Source: Eutrigla gurnardus
Taxonomy: Eukaryota; Chordata; Actinopteri; Perciformes; Triglidae
Length of the DNA stretch: 64,000 bases
Assembly (NCBI GenBank): GCA_963514095.1
Contig: OY741280.1
Coordinates: forward strand, 7,453,964-7,517,963
Direction of reading: 5' to 3'
Part shown: positions 12,253 to 24,200 of the stretch, in pieces
Layout: every line of letters starts with the position of its first letter
Numbering within the stretch: position 1 is the first letter of the stretch
Translations under genes and position numbers: made by a program
The notes under the pieces: generated by a model
The model's input: the letters and a program-made list of their open reading frames with translations, nothing else
Told to the model about the DNA's origin: nothing
The model's database searches: none

Positions 12253-15200
12253 ATATATATATATATAATCATTGTTCTTCACCTACTGTTAAATTGTTAA
12301 TAATTGGGCCTGTTTTATAAGTCCAACTTAGATTTGTTTTTTATTTATTTATTATAGTCATAGAAAGGATCATACAAGGATTTACTTAAGTTCCAGTGTA
12401 GAGTTGGAGGAGGATAACACACATACAAATGATGACATTAATAACGCCCATGTGACTAGACATCTTACGAATCGGTCTTTTTCTTTTGCTGCAGTCTTCT
12501 GAAAGCTGCAGACAGACGTGTTTACTCTGCCTGCAGTTACAAATCACAATTTGAGATTGAGTGTTAGATGCTGCAGACTGATTTTCTTATTTATGTCCAG
12601 CGGTGATATTCCCCTTCTCTGGGTTTTGGCATACTTTGGTTATGTAATGCTACTTTCAGTCCATTGCTTTCTCCGTCTGTTATTTTATTATTATTTATTA
12701 TGTATCTGCTTTTACAGCTTACTTTAAAACTGAAAAGACTGAAACCAAGGTTTATTCTCATTTCTGACTGGTGAAAAAATGTACTTTGTGGTGAAAAAAA
12801 AATCTTTGCTGTCAATTATAGTTCTTGGAAAGAAAATCTGAACTGTCAAAAATCAGAATCGGCAGGTCAACTTTAAAAAAATATAAAATTATATATATAT
12901 AATAAATCTTAAATCGGCCAAGAAAATTGCAATCAGTGCATTTCTAGTGTAGAGACATTTCAGGCAAGTAACATTTAATTTGGTTCAAGTGTCGACATGC
13001 TACAAAAAGCTACAATGTTAACGTTAACTTCATATCAATAACATTGACTGAAATACACAAAGAGAGCATGTTTCTCTCTCTGTCTCTGAACCCACTCTGG
13101 CTGGAGATAAGTTGCTTTATGCTACTGACTTCTTTTTTTTTCATTACAGTTGTTTATGTTGAATAAACAGTGGAAATGTCCAAGGAGTTTGTTTGGTGAT
13201 ACAAAGCATCCTGTCTCTTGCAGTTGAATTCATGATCTGAAAATAAAAGGCTACACTACAGTCAATTATAGCTGCACAAAGGCTTTGTTTCCACCTCTCC
13301 TAAGGCCTGTGAATCATGCTGTGTACACTATACCGGATCACGATGCTTCTGCAGGCCCGTGCTCTGGCAAACGCCTTGTTGATGCTGTCAAGAGCACTTT
13401 TGTATTGCTGTTTGTTTATATGCTGAAGCTTTAGCCTTGAAACCAAAAAAAGGAGGCATGTACTCTTTGAAAAAAAGCATATATTGTGTGCAGACTTGCA
13501 CTAGTACATAGACTAATACATGGTCATGGCTGATTAACAATATCAGGCTAGTGCACGTACAGTATCGGCTTAACATGCTGGCTGATCCAGCTTTCATGTA
13601 CTTTTTAAAATTAGAAAGTAGATCAAAGTGCTATAAATACAATGGAAGTATTGAACTGTTCAATGGAGAAATACACAGTTGTCTTATTTAAGTCTAAGAC
13701 TGGCTTCAAATGCAATAGAGAAATGCAGTAAAGGTGATTCAAACAGGAAATCCTGTAGAACACACCGTCTCATTTCGTAGACCGGCCGGTTCGGCCTTAA
13801 AATGTCAACGTTCTAAACTGCGTCCCAGTTTATTGGGAGGGTTTCACCATAATAGGGTTCTCTGGGGGTTCTGGGTGGGACCTTTCACAGATGGTTCTAG
13901 GTTAACATTGGGTTCTCCTATGAGGACCAGCTGCAGAACCCTATCAGGTTCTACATACACTTTAATTCTCCAATCCCCATTGATTTGTACACTGTAAAAG
14001 GTCATGGTCAAACACCTAAAAATGACCAGTTTAAAGGGTCCTGTCTTGGCTTTTTAGGCATCGAACCTGAACACACGGTGGTCTCGGTGAGGACCCGTCC
14101 CTCCTCAGCAGGGAAGCGTTGGTGTGTGTGCGTCACCTCCCCCTCTGGGAGTGTGTGTGCGCTGTGTCCTTGCTACATGTGGAGACTCACTGGTATGGAA
14201 CAGATGGGCTATTCCATGTAAACCATCAGAAAACAAACAAATGATCATCAGATGCTCCATCCCCCGCCATCAGCCAGCACACTCCAGCTTTCCCCTCGCT
14301 ACACCCAAACAATTCCCCAACTGCTGCTCATTCCCCCCTCCGTCTATGCGGCTCCGTCCATCACGCCATCTCCTGCTCAAATGGCCTCCTGGCGGCTTCC
14401 CGTCGCTTCGAGCTCAGAGCTGCTCCGCTTTGTGTTCACTCAAAAACACATGGTTGAAAATAAATGGAGCTAATATATCAGTTTAGGAGAGTTTGGATAT
14501 CCCACCATTGTCTGACTGCTGTTTCAGACCAAACCAACATTGAAAGCCTGAGTGGAAAGTCAGCCACTACTTTACAACATTATAAAGACTAAATAACTAT
14601 TTATTGATTCATTAATTCATGGTGAACAGAATAGAATCATCTGCAGCCACAGTCCACTTTGATGAATCACCACTTTGAATGCCTTTCTTATGAGAACATT
14701 ACTATGGTCGATAAGAAATCATCTGATGTGGGTAAAGGTAGAAAAGTATTGTAAGAACTGCAAGGGTTCCACTCAAAATGTTATCAAATTATCAAGGTAC
14801 TACAGCAACTAGACCGGAGGCCCAGATGCTGGGATTAAAGGACAATTCTAATTCACCACATCTCGGCTGTATTTTCAGTATTTTGGATATCATTTGTATT
14901 CGTAATATTATTGTCAGGGCTCCAGAGTGCGACCACCAAATCAGTGAAGTGCGACTAAATATGTTCCTTGGTCACACCGGTACGCCTAACGTTTAGTAGG
15001 TCTGTTTAAGTGTAGCGTAATGTTTTTCCCCAGCAGCATACAGGGAAGAAGAAATACCAGCCAATCAGAGGCAGAGTAGGGGTGGGCCTTCATCGCTGAT
15101 TGGCTCTGACCCCGGTCTCTTCTTCGCTGAATGCTGTGTAGAAGCCTATATATACTATGAGTGAAACTGTAGTTATCCTGCTCCTCATCGAGCGATGAAG

Positions 15201-16270
15201 AGAACTGTATAACACAGACACGACATCATCGGAGTTAACCGCTTCACCTCCTGACTAAAGAGAAGTCAAGTGGGTGAAACATATGAGCAGTCAGAAGATC
15301 AGACGAGGTTTTAATTGATTAATTATTGATGATGGCGCTCGGCTTGTGGTTGTCAAAGCGCCGACTAAACCCGTTTGAAAAAGCTCAACAGCAATGTCTC
15401 TTTCCAGAAATCATAACATGGTTACTCAAGATTCACGAAGAAAGTATTTTACAAAAAAAACTAGCGTATCACAGCGCAGAAGGACGTGTGCGTTTATACT
15501 CAATACTGCTAGCTTAGTTAGCGTGAGGACGCCATTAATGTTTGTTTGTGTAGAGGCACGCTTCCTCCTGTACGCTGATCCAAAATAATAATCAGAGAGG
15601 GCATTTCAGAGCTGGATGACACCAGCTCTCATGTGATTTTATTTGTTTAAATCAAAGAACATAAATCAACAACCCCCCCCCAAAAAAAATGCAACAATCT
15701 CCACTTAATTTATACGCATCACCTCCCATGAGAAAAACTCCCAGGATTCATGCTTCTCTTCCCTCCTGCGACGCCTCTCCGCTCTCACACACTTAACTTT
15801 CCTCCCTTTCATCTGTCATTTCCTCTTTCCGGTGTCTCACGGCACCATTACTTACGCTTCTTTTCCCCCCTCTTTCGACACTTTGCGATCTGCGTCTCCG
15901 TCTTCAATGGCTCCCTGGCTTCCACCCATCCCCGGTGTTTGTGTAGCTTCTGGACCGCATAGCTGTATTAACGGCACCTCTGGCTTGGAGCCGCTCCGCG
16001 CTACCCGTCACAGCTCGGTCTCTGCATCCCATCACTGCCGAAGCATCCCACTGACACGGTTACGCTCATTATCGCGGGGCCCGGCCGCCGCCGCTCGGCT
16101 CAGCGTTATTCACAACAACAATCCTGCCAGTGTTTTTGAAAGCTCAGGTCTTATGGAGCCTATTTACTCTATGCAAGTGTGACACATATAGAGCAGAGTG
16201 AAGCGGGCGCACTGAGGAGATCATTAGCAGCAGTCTGTGCAGTGACAAAAGTAGCTGCCTCTTCGCCTCA

Positions 16271-16302
<32 letters not shown>

Positions 16303-19300
16303 TGCAGAACTCGAGTGCAGACCACCGTGTGAGGCTGGACCTGGGCCTGTGGGACAAGTTCAGCGAGCTGGCCACTAAGTGCATTATCAAGATCGTGGAA
16401 TTTGCCAAACGAGTGCCTGGCTTCACAGCGCTGACCATCGCGGACCAGATCACGCTCCTGAAAGCTGCCTGCCTGGACATCCTGGTGAGTTTTTTTACTT
16501 TAATGATCTTCTTTGGGGATCGAGGCTGTTGCTGACGTGGCACCAATGTGGTGCTTTTTTTTTTTTTGAGAGCGAGGTCAGCATTTTTGTATTTTTTTTG
16601 CTGATCTCGATGTTACCCGTTGTGTTTGTTAAGAATGTCACCAACATGATGCTGGAAACAAAACCAGCAGGCTTTTCCCCGCCATCGGTCAGACATGGCA
16701 CATTATTGTTAGTGCATTTTTATGTATTATTAATCTGTTGGTATTTTTATTTGTTTATTGAATTACAATATCTCATTTTTTTCTCACATTTAAACTCTAA
16801 TGTTTTCATATCTTTGACAATTAAAAGTGCATTGCTCTTTTGAATATTGCAATGGATGTTATATTATTATTACATCAGCAGCATAAAATGGTCTTAAAAT
16901 GACAAAGTCTAAATACACACCTACATCATCCTCAGTGTGTGTGTGACCTGGAGGTTTTATAGTGTCCACATCGTATCTGTGTAAGTTACATAATGGACCA
17001 TGATTGGCTCAAAGCTAGTTGTGATGTCACAAACCTTACTCTTATTAAACTGAGATTTAAGGTGAGCAAAGTGAGTAGAAACTTTCCTCCTTAATACGAT
17101 CGCATCCTGACTTGAGTGGGACTTTGAAGAAAAACTTAAAGGAACAAAAGAAACATTGTTAGAAATAGAAATAAAAGAAAATAGAAATGCTTTTTTTCTG
17201 TTGTACATTTCTCGACCCTCTTTTTGCCTTTCGATTTAATTTGGAGCGAGAAAGTAAAAAGACTTATCAGGGTCATTAGAGGACGCCATTGACGGTTCAA
17301 TTTATGAAATTGGGACCACTATAATCATGTAAATTGAGCTGGCTCTCCCTTTTAATTTTCTCCCAAACTGTACAGTAAAAAAATACAGTTTCTCCACTGA
17401 AAATGTAAGAAAAGTCGATTCATTCAATGTCATCAAACTGTTCACCAGTTTCCTTCTAACAGAGTAACGACTCAAAGATGTTCAGATTCTTCTTCAGTAA
17501 ACTCTCTAAAATATCCAGTAATGAGCTAAAAACCTTCCCCGTCCTTTTCACAGCAGTGACATAACAGAGTTATATAAACAGACCTCTTTACCAGAGAGGG
17601 AGTTGTCGACTTCACTGTATCCCAATATTTATTTTCTCGTTTCCCTGTTGTTCCTGGCTGTGCAGGAATCCATTAAGTCGTTTTAACTGTGCGGTGAGTC
17701 AATAGCCTCAGATCTCTGGGGGATTGGTGGGCTTAACCAGCTCCCATTAGACCGATCCTCAAACCTTATTGCATGACCTACTCAGCTGGCCGAATGGGAG
17801 TGAGGGGGGATCCGATTAATTGATCGCGCCGGTCGATTCGATTCTTCATGTGGAGTAGCCGTCTGTAGCGGAGATTAGATTACACACATGCGGAAACGTT
17901 TTTCAGCCTCTAATCTTTTCTTTGGGACAGTCATCTGTTATTGTTTTTGTTTTTTGCTTTATTTTAAATACAGGGCCAGTCCCTCGCTCTGCGTTTGTTA
18001 AAGACGTTGCGTACTTTATGGAGTACAGATGCAGAAATGTCTGCAGAGTCGGCCGGCTGCTGCAGCCCAATGTTTGTTTGTTATTTAGGAGTTGTTAAGT
18101 GGAGCAATGTACTGTACTAATGTAGCCGCAGTAATGAGATGGAAAAAGGCAAATGGCTGTCATCCACGCTTGGCTGTTGTCCGGGGAGGGAGGGAGGGAG
18201 GGAGGGGGGAGGAAGGGGGGATTTGATTAGCATTCATTGCTCAGAGGGAGAGGAAGGAAGAGAAAGTGGGAAGAATGTGAAGACAGGCTTGCTGTGTTTC
18301 ATCTGGTCATAACATGCGACCTGCAGTCTAATTCAAGAGTTCGACACACAGCAGTTGTTTTTAAAAGAAATCGGATGAAGCGCCCCCTGCTGGCTATTAG
18401 AAAAATGTTGGCCCAATAGGTCCAACATGAAGCAAAGCATGCACAGTATTCTAAATGTTTGAATGCAGAATCAATGAATCATGTGATCAGCTCTTCTGAT
18501 CGGCCTTTATAGAAGCCACCGATCAAACTGTCTGGAACGGAGATCAGATGATTTTCTACTCTCATTATTTTTCTGTGGTTGTATCTATAAACAATATTAT
18601 TGATTAATAGATACTTAACTCATATCTATGGATCAATTAGTGTAAATGCCTTTAATAAGAACAACTTTAAAAAGGTGCCAGTTTTTCGCAATATCTCTCA
18701 CCAAAAGCTTATTCCTGAGAAAAAAAAAATATTTATTGACAAATAAAATGTTATAATGAGTACATTGTTAGGTAGTGGTACTCATCAGGTTCTCAGGTAC
18801 TCAGGTTTTTAGACTAAAGGAAGGAAAAACTTCAACCCCCATGTGGCTAACGCAGCTAACAGCAGAGACAGACTGCAGTTTTTGCGTATGATGGAGGCAG
18901 CAGCAGCTGGTCACTTGTCAGCTGCTAATCGTTTAGTGGAGAACCAGCCAGCACTGTAGTAGAAACACCTTCCCTCCAAGCAGCTGTCTTACATTTGGAC
19001 CAATCCAGCACAGTTTTCTTTTCTCTTTATGAGGAGCAACACACATACAGATTTGTGACTGAGTTAATTGTGTGTTCCTGAGACTCATTATTACACTTTG
19101 GAGGAAAGACTGAGATGACTCCATGTTGCCTGGGATGATAAAAAAAAAATGGCAGCATGACAAATTTTTCCACAATTTGACGTAGCTGCAAGTACAAAAT
19201 AAGTTGAAACAACTAACTCGATCGGACACCTTTATATTATATTGTAATAATGAGTAATCGCAGTGACCGGCTCATCTGGCACAGCCCCAAACAGCCACAT

Positions 19301-20976
19301 TGACTTGCATTATGGTGCATTCAAGCTCCCAGTGGTAAACTGCAAACTAAAGATGATGATCTAATGTAATCTTGTAAAATGCAGATTGTTTTTTTGTCAA
19401 ACCATTTATTTCTCAATCATTTGAATTGTGTTTTCATACAAATAACCACTATAAATGACAATAACAATTAAAAAATATAATGTTTAACATTTTTGATGGT
19501 TTACATTTACGTTACCTTTCAGGACAGTGATTAAAAAATGAATAGGTAAGTCTGATTGTCAATTATAGTTCTTAGAAGAAGAAGAAAATCACAAACGAGG
19601 AAACCAGAAAATGAGCAGATCAGACTTTTAAAGATTTCAGTTGGTGCACCTGTATTTATTTACTCATGACGGTGCATACCATATAACCACAACATCCCTG
19701 TTTCTCTGGTTGCATTTCCTGTCTGTGTCCTTCCTAGTATACATTATATAAGCATAATGTTATCTAGGTAATAATAATTATTATTATAATAAATCAGTCT
19801 TATATAGCACATTTCTAGGACCCAATGCGATTCACAACTGAAAGAAAAATGAAGTAAAAGGGCTAAAAAATTTTTTTTTTTAAAACCTCATATGAAGTCC
19901 TTGTAGGCAATTTTAAAAATGGGAGTTTTGAGGAATGACTACTAGACCACTAGAATAAGTGGACTTGAGCTCTTTAACAGAGTTGGGGAGATTGTTGCAG
20001 AGTGCAGGTGCAGCACAGTTGAAGGCCCGTCTCCCATGGTGACCAGTCTGTAGCGAGGCTGGAAGGGTGGTGAGCTGGAGGAGCGGAGGGTGCGTGTGGG
20101 CCGGGATACAGTGATAAGTTCTGATAGGTGGGATGGACTAGTGGAGTGGATGGCTTGGTAAGCAAGTACAAGGACCTTGTAGTTAATGCGTTGGCGGATG
20201 GGGAGCCAGTGAAGTTTGAAGAGCACAGGGGAGATGTGCTCACAGGGAGAGAGGTGTGGGTAAGGAGCCTGGCAGCACAGTTTTGGACGTACTGTGTGTT
20301 GAAAAGCCTTTATAGTCACTTAGCATTTAGAAGACAGGTTTAGTTAAGTTTAAATATATTATCAACATACAGTGGCGGAAAAACTTCTTATGAAAACAAA
20401 AATGTGAACAAAAGGGATTTTTTTTTTTAGAACTTCAGGAAATTATTTATTAAGGTACCTTCATACAAAATAATAAATGCTCCCTGGAGCAGTGTGTGCG
20501 TCCGTAAAGGACAGAGACAAAGTGACATACAGGTCCATCTGCATTTTGGTGAGGAAATGCAAATCAAAGATTTATGCATGAAGATGCATATTTATGCGAG
20601 TTGTAAATGCAAAGTAGCTAAAGTCCGCTCTGGACACAACCTGGAGAAATGAATGCTGATGAAAGTGAGGATTTGTTTGCTGTACGTACAGTATTTGTTA
20701 TTCCGTGTGTGTGTTTTTAAACTGACGGTGGTTTATGGATGGATTTTGGAGCTTGTATTGACTGCAAGTCACATTGTCACACGTGACAATGCGGAGAAGT
20801 GAACTCCCAGGGACACAGAGGTGAGAAGTTGAAGGCCAGGCCGTGATGACTTTCTGGCTCTCGCTCAGCCATCAACATCCGCTCACCAGCGCATTTCTAT
20901 GGTGAAGGGCGTAGATATTGTGCACAAGGGCTGGGTGAGGAAGTGTCAGAGGGAAGATCAAACACTATGTGTGTAT

Positions 20977-21008
<32 letters not shown>

Positions 21009-21179
21009 CTGTAAGCGTAGGCCTGGCCAGCCGGTGCAAGTCACCGCCAGTAGCCATGTTTTATTCTGTTTCATGTTGCAGACACGCCTGCCACTCACTG
21101 TCAGAGCCAGCCCACTCAAATAGCTTCAAAGGCTACTGTCGGCTTCACATCCACCATCAGTTGCTTCATTAGGTGTACT

Positions 21180-21223
<44 letters not shown>

Positions 21224-24200
21224 AACACACACATGCAGTGCAGCAGGAGACCCAAAGGTTATTCTTTGAGTGTGTGGAAGGTCATTGTTTTGGTTGTGCC
21301 AGTCGTCTCTGCTGCTCTTTCTGGGAAACTTGTTGCAGACCTGGTTGAGTCTACCTGCCCTGGTTAGCAGGTTATCATCACTCTACAGTCACAGTGATAT
21401 TGGAAAAAAAAATTAGGCGTGGGGAAATTAAAACCATTACAAAATCGCTTTAGGCACACCAGGTGGATAAATAAAGTCCTGCTTTGTTTTTGTTTTGTGA
21501 ATTTTCAGTCCATATTTGATTTTGATATAAAGGCTCTTTTTCACCCAAGTTACATACCACGTGCTATTTACTCACTTTGAAAACTGTATTAATTGATTGG
21601 ACACTTGGGGGTCAACAGAACGAGCTGAAAACACATCACCTGATACCTTGTCCCATATAACTGTTTTATGGCTGGAGTGTTAGCAAATCATTGTTTTATA
21701 GTAGACACAGATCAAAATTGGCAAGTTCAACATGTCCGCTATTCACTCTCCTTCCTGGATGTTCTCTCTCCTTTTATCTCTGGTTTGGTCTCCACCAACT
21801 CCTGAGAAAGAAATGTTGGTTCTTTAGGTGCTAAATGCTGGTAGCGTACAGTGGGTTTATCAGATGGTTTGCGATGTAAATAGCTGCCTGCAGTTGGATA
21901 GAATATAAAGGAGAGCAGAGTTTGCTGGCTGGAAAACCAAAACAATGAGCTGTATATTTTTTTCAATGCGGCGAGCACTACAAACGAGTGATGAAAGCAC
22001 AATGTCAAATACCTGGACGAATCCAATCAAAAGTATTTGCATAGTTATGTGTCAAGTAAGGTTATACCTTGTTTTTGTCTAATTTAACAGCTGTAGATGT
22101 TAAATTTGAGGAGAAGGTGGCAAAAAATGGGGGAAATAATATCACAGTGTATCTCTGGTGCTATTAACACCAAAAATACACATGAGTTTGAGGAAGTCCA
22201 GAGGCCAGAGAGAACTCAAATGCACTAGTGTGTGGAGTTTGTGAGATTTAAGCAATGTCTTTGTTAATGGTTAATAAATCACTTACTCAAGCTTCATATA
22301 TGAGTTATGAAGAATTAAGAACTTTTTATCGTTGCCAGGTCGTGCAAAAACCCCTCTGTTCTGTGTTCTCGTGTTTGCTAGAAAGGAGTAATAGATAGGA
22401 TCCATTAATAAAAGATAAATACACCGTAAATATATATATTTTGGTGCAGATCCTCTGCAGCCCTTTTCAGAAAGTGCATGGCCATATGGTTTAATCAGTC
22501 AAAGGGATTTTTCACAATCTGGCAACTGATGATTTAATGCTATGCTGGAACATTTTCCACACTGACAATAGCCTGAGGTAAACACTCAATCTGTCAGTTT
22601 TTGCAATAAAAACTGCTCAACTTAAAGATGTTCAAAGCCAAACTCAATAAATCAACCCCAACGGTATATCACTTCAAGTTTCCTGTCCACTAAATCCCTG
22701 CTGACTAATTCTCTCGCTGTCTTCCTTCCCTCTCTATCAGATCCTGCGCATCTGTACGAGGTACACCCCCGAAAAGGACACCATGACCTTTTCAGACGGT
22801 CTGACCCTTAACCGGACGCAGATGCACAACGCTGGCTTCGGCCCACTCACCGACTTGGTGTTCACTTTTGCCAACCAGCTGCTGCCCATAGAGATGGACG
22901 ACACGGAGACAGGCCTCCTCAGCGCCATCTGTCTCATCTCTGGAGGTGGGCGAGCCAGGGCAGAGCGCTGGGCATTTAGTGAGGGGAGGGGAGGGGACAC
23001 AAAGTTTGTTAAGTAAGAGAATAAATAAGTTTGTCGGGGATATAGCGGAAAGGCCTGCAAGCCTCTGAGAGGGGGTGCTAGCGTGCATGTTTGATTGACA
23101 AGTTAGCTGGTCGGAGCGGGAAGACAACAAGTAGGCAAACTTGTGCTGGTAGTGTTGCTGAAGAATAAGGACCACATGATTTAGCATCTGAAATGATGGA
23201 TGGTGACTTCTGCATGGAAGTTTTAAAGCTATTTAATGTGCTACAGCTGACTGGCAGATTAGCTGCCTGCCCATTAGCAACAAAGTAATGTAGGCCGAAG
23301 CTCTTTTGGAGTTGTGTCACTGCCATTAGTCAGTGTTAGCAAAGGCAGAACAGTGACAGTTCAGAGGATAAGACAGGTTTCTCTCATAAATGATGAAATC
23401 CAACAAACCCAGAAACTTCAAAAGTCGTACTTTTTGGAGCAAACTTTAGATATTCTACTATACTTCATTTCAGATGAATGCAAAAAGAAGAAACCTAATC
23501 AGGAGGAGAGATGTTTGTAGATTCCTGTATGCGGTCCCATCCCATTTGCTTCGTCAGCTCGCCTAATGTTGACAACTTTAAAGCAACTGACTCAAGAGAA
23601 TCTTGGGAAAGGAAACTATTCAGCAAAACGTAGACTTAGACTTAAATAGACTTGCTTTAAAAAAAGAAATGATTGGATTGCTATGCAAATAATCTGGCAT
23701 TATGCACAAATGGGGTACATTTATGAAACCCCAAAAATCCATACGATTCAAATCAAATCTATATGCTGTACATGAAAAAAACATGCAATTTAATTTCAGT
23801 TGGACTCATTTCAAAAGCAAAGATTCGAAAAGTATCCATTTTTTATTTTTTTTTCCCCTCTTTCTCACGTTCATCATCTTGTGACGTCTTAGGAGGTTTC
23901 GACCTCCAGATCGGGAATGGGTTAGGTAAAGTATCAAGTATCTGCACCTTGGGCCAAGAAACATCATTGTCTGTCTGCAAAATCAGAGAACACTCTTTGA
24001 TTCTGTAAGATGGAGATGTCAAATTAAAGGCTTTTTGCAGCCTGATTGCATCATATATTGAGCATAAATCCGAAACAGAATTGATAGTGTAGTCTTGGGA
24101 TGCATCAAGTGGAATCAAAGACTGTATAAAATATGGACGTAGACGTCACCCCTAGATTTCAGAAGACGCCTCAGTCTATCTCTAATAATGGTGGCTGGTC

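Larger units (their letters stand above)
8638..16307 (+). other. rarb: rarb intron, 7.7 kb
   Basis: Intron between the hinge exon and the first complete LBD exon. It contains CA, CT and ATCT microsatellites and a cluster of ggttct motifs around 13850-13960. Near 14917, cagggctccagagtgcgacc resembles a hAT-type MITE terminus, but I could not find its partner. No coding exon recognised. Confidence 0.8.
16485..22740 (+). other. rarb: rarb intron, 6.3 kb
   Basis: It contains an L2-like LINE fragment on the minus strand (19768-20320), TG and CA microsatellites (20968-21008, 21181-21221), a GGGA repeat (18184-18210), and two unique-looking stretches (about 17600-17990 and 20540-20700) that could be regulatory. 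No exon seen. Confidence 0.8.

Noticed and set aside
13840..13970. ggttct-rich stretch as a tandem repeat or MITE
   Set aside because: Spacing is irregular and no terminal repeats were found.
14910..15000. hAT-type terminus cagggctccagagtgcgacc
   Set aside because: Only one end is recognisable, so the element's extent cannot be supported.
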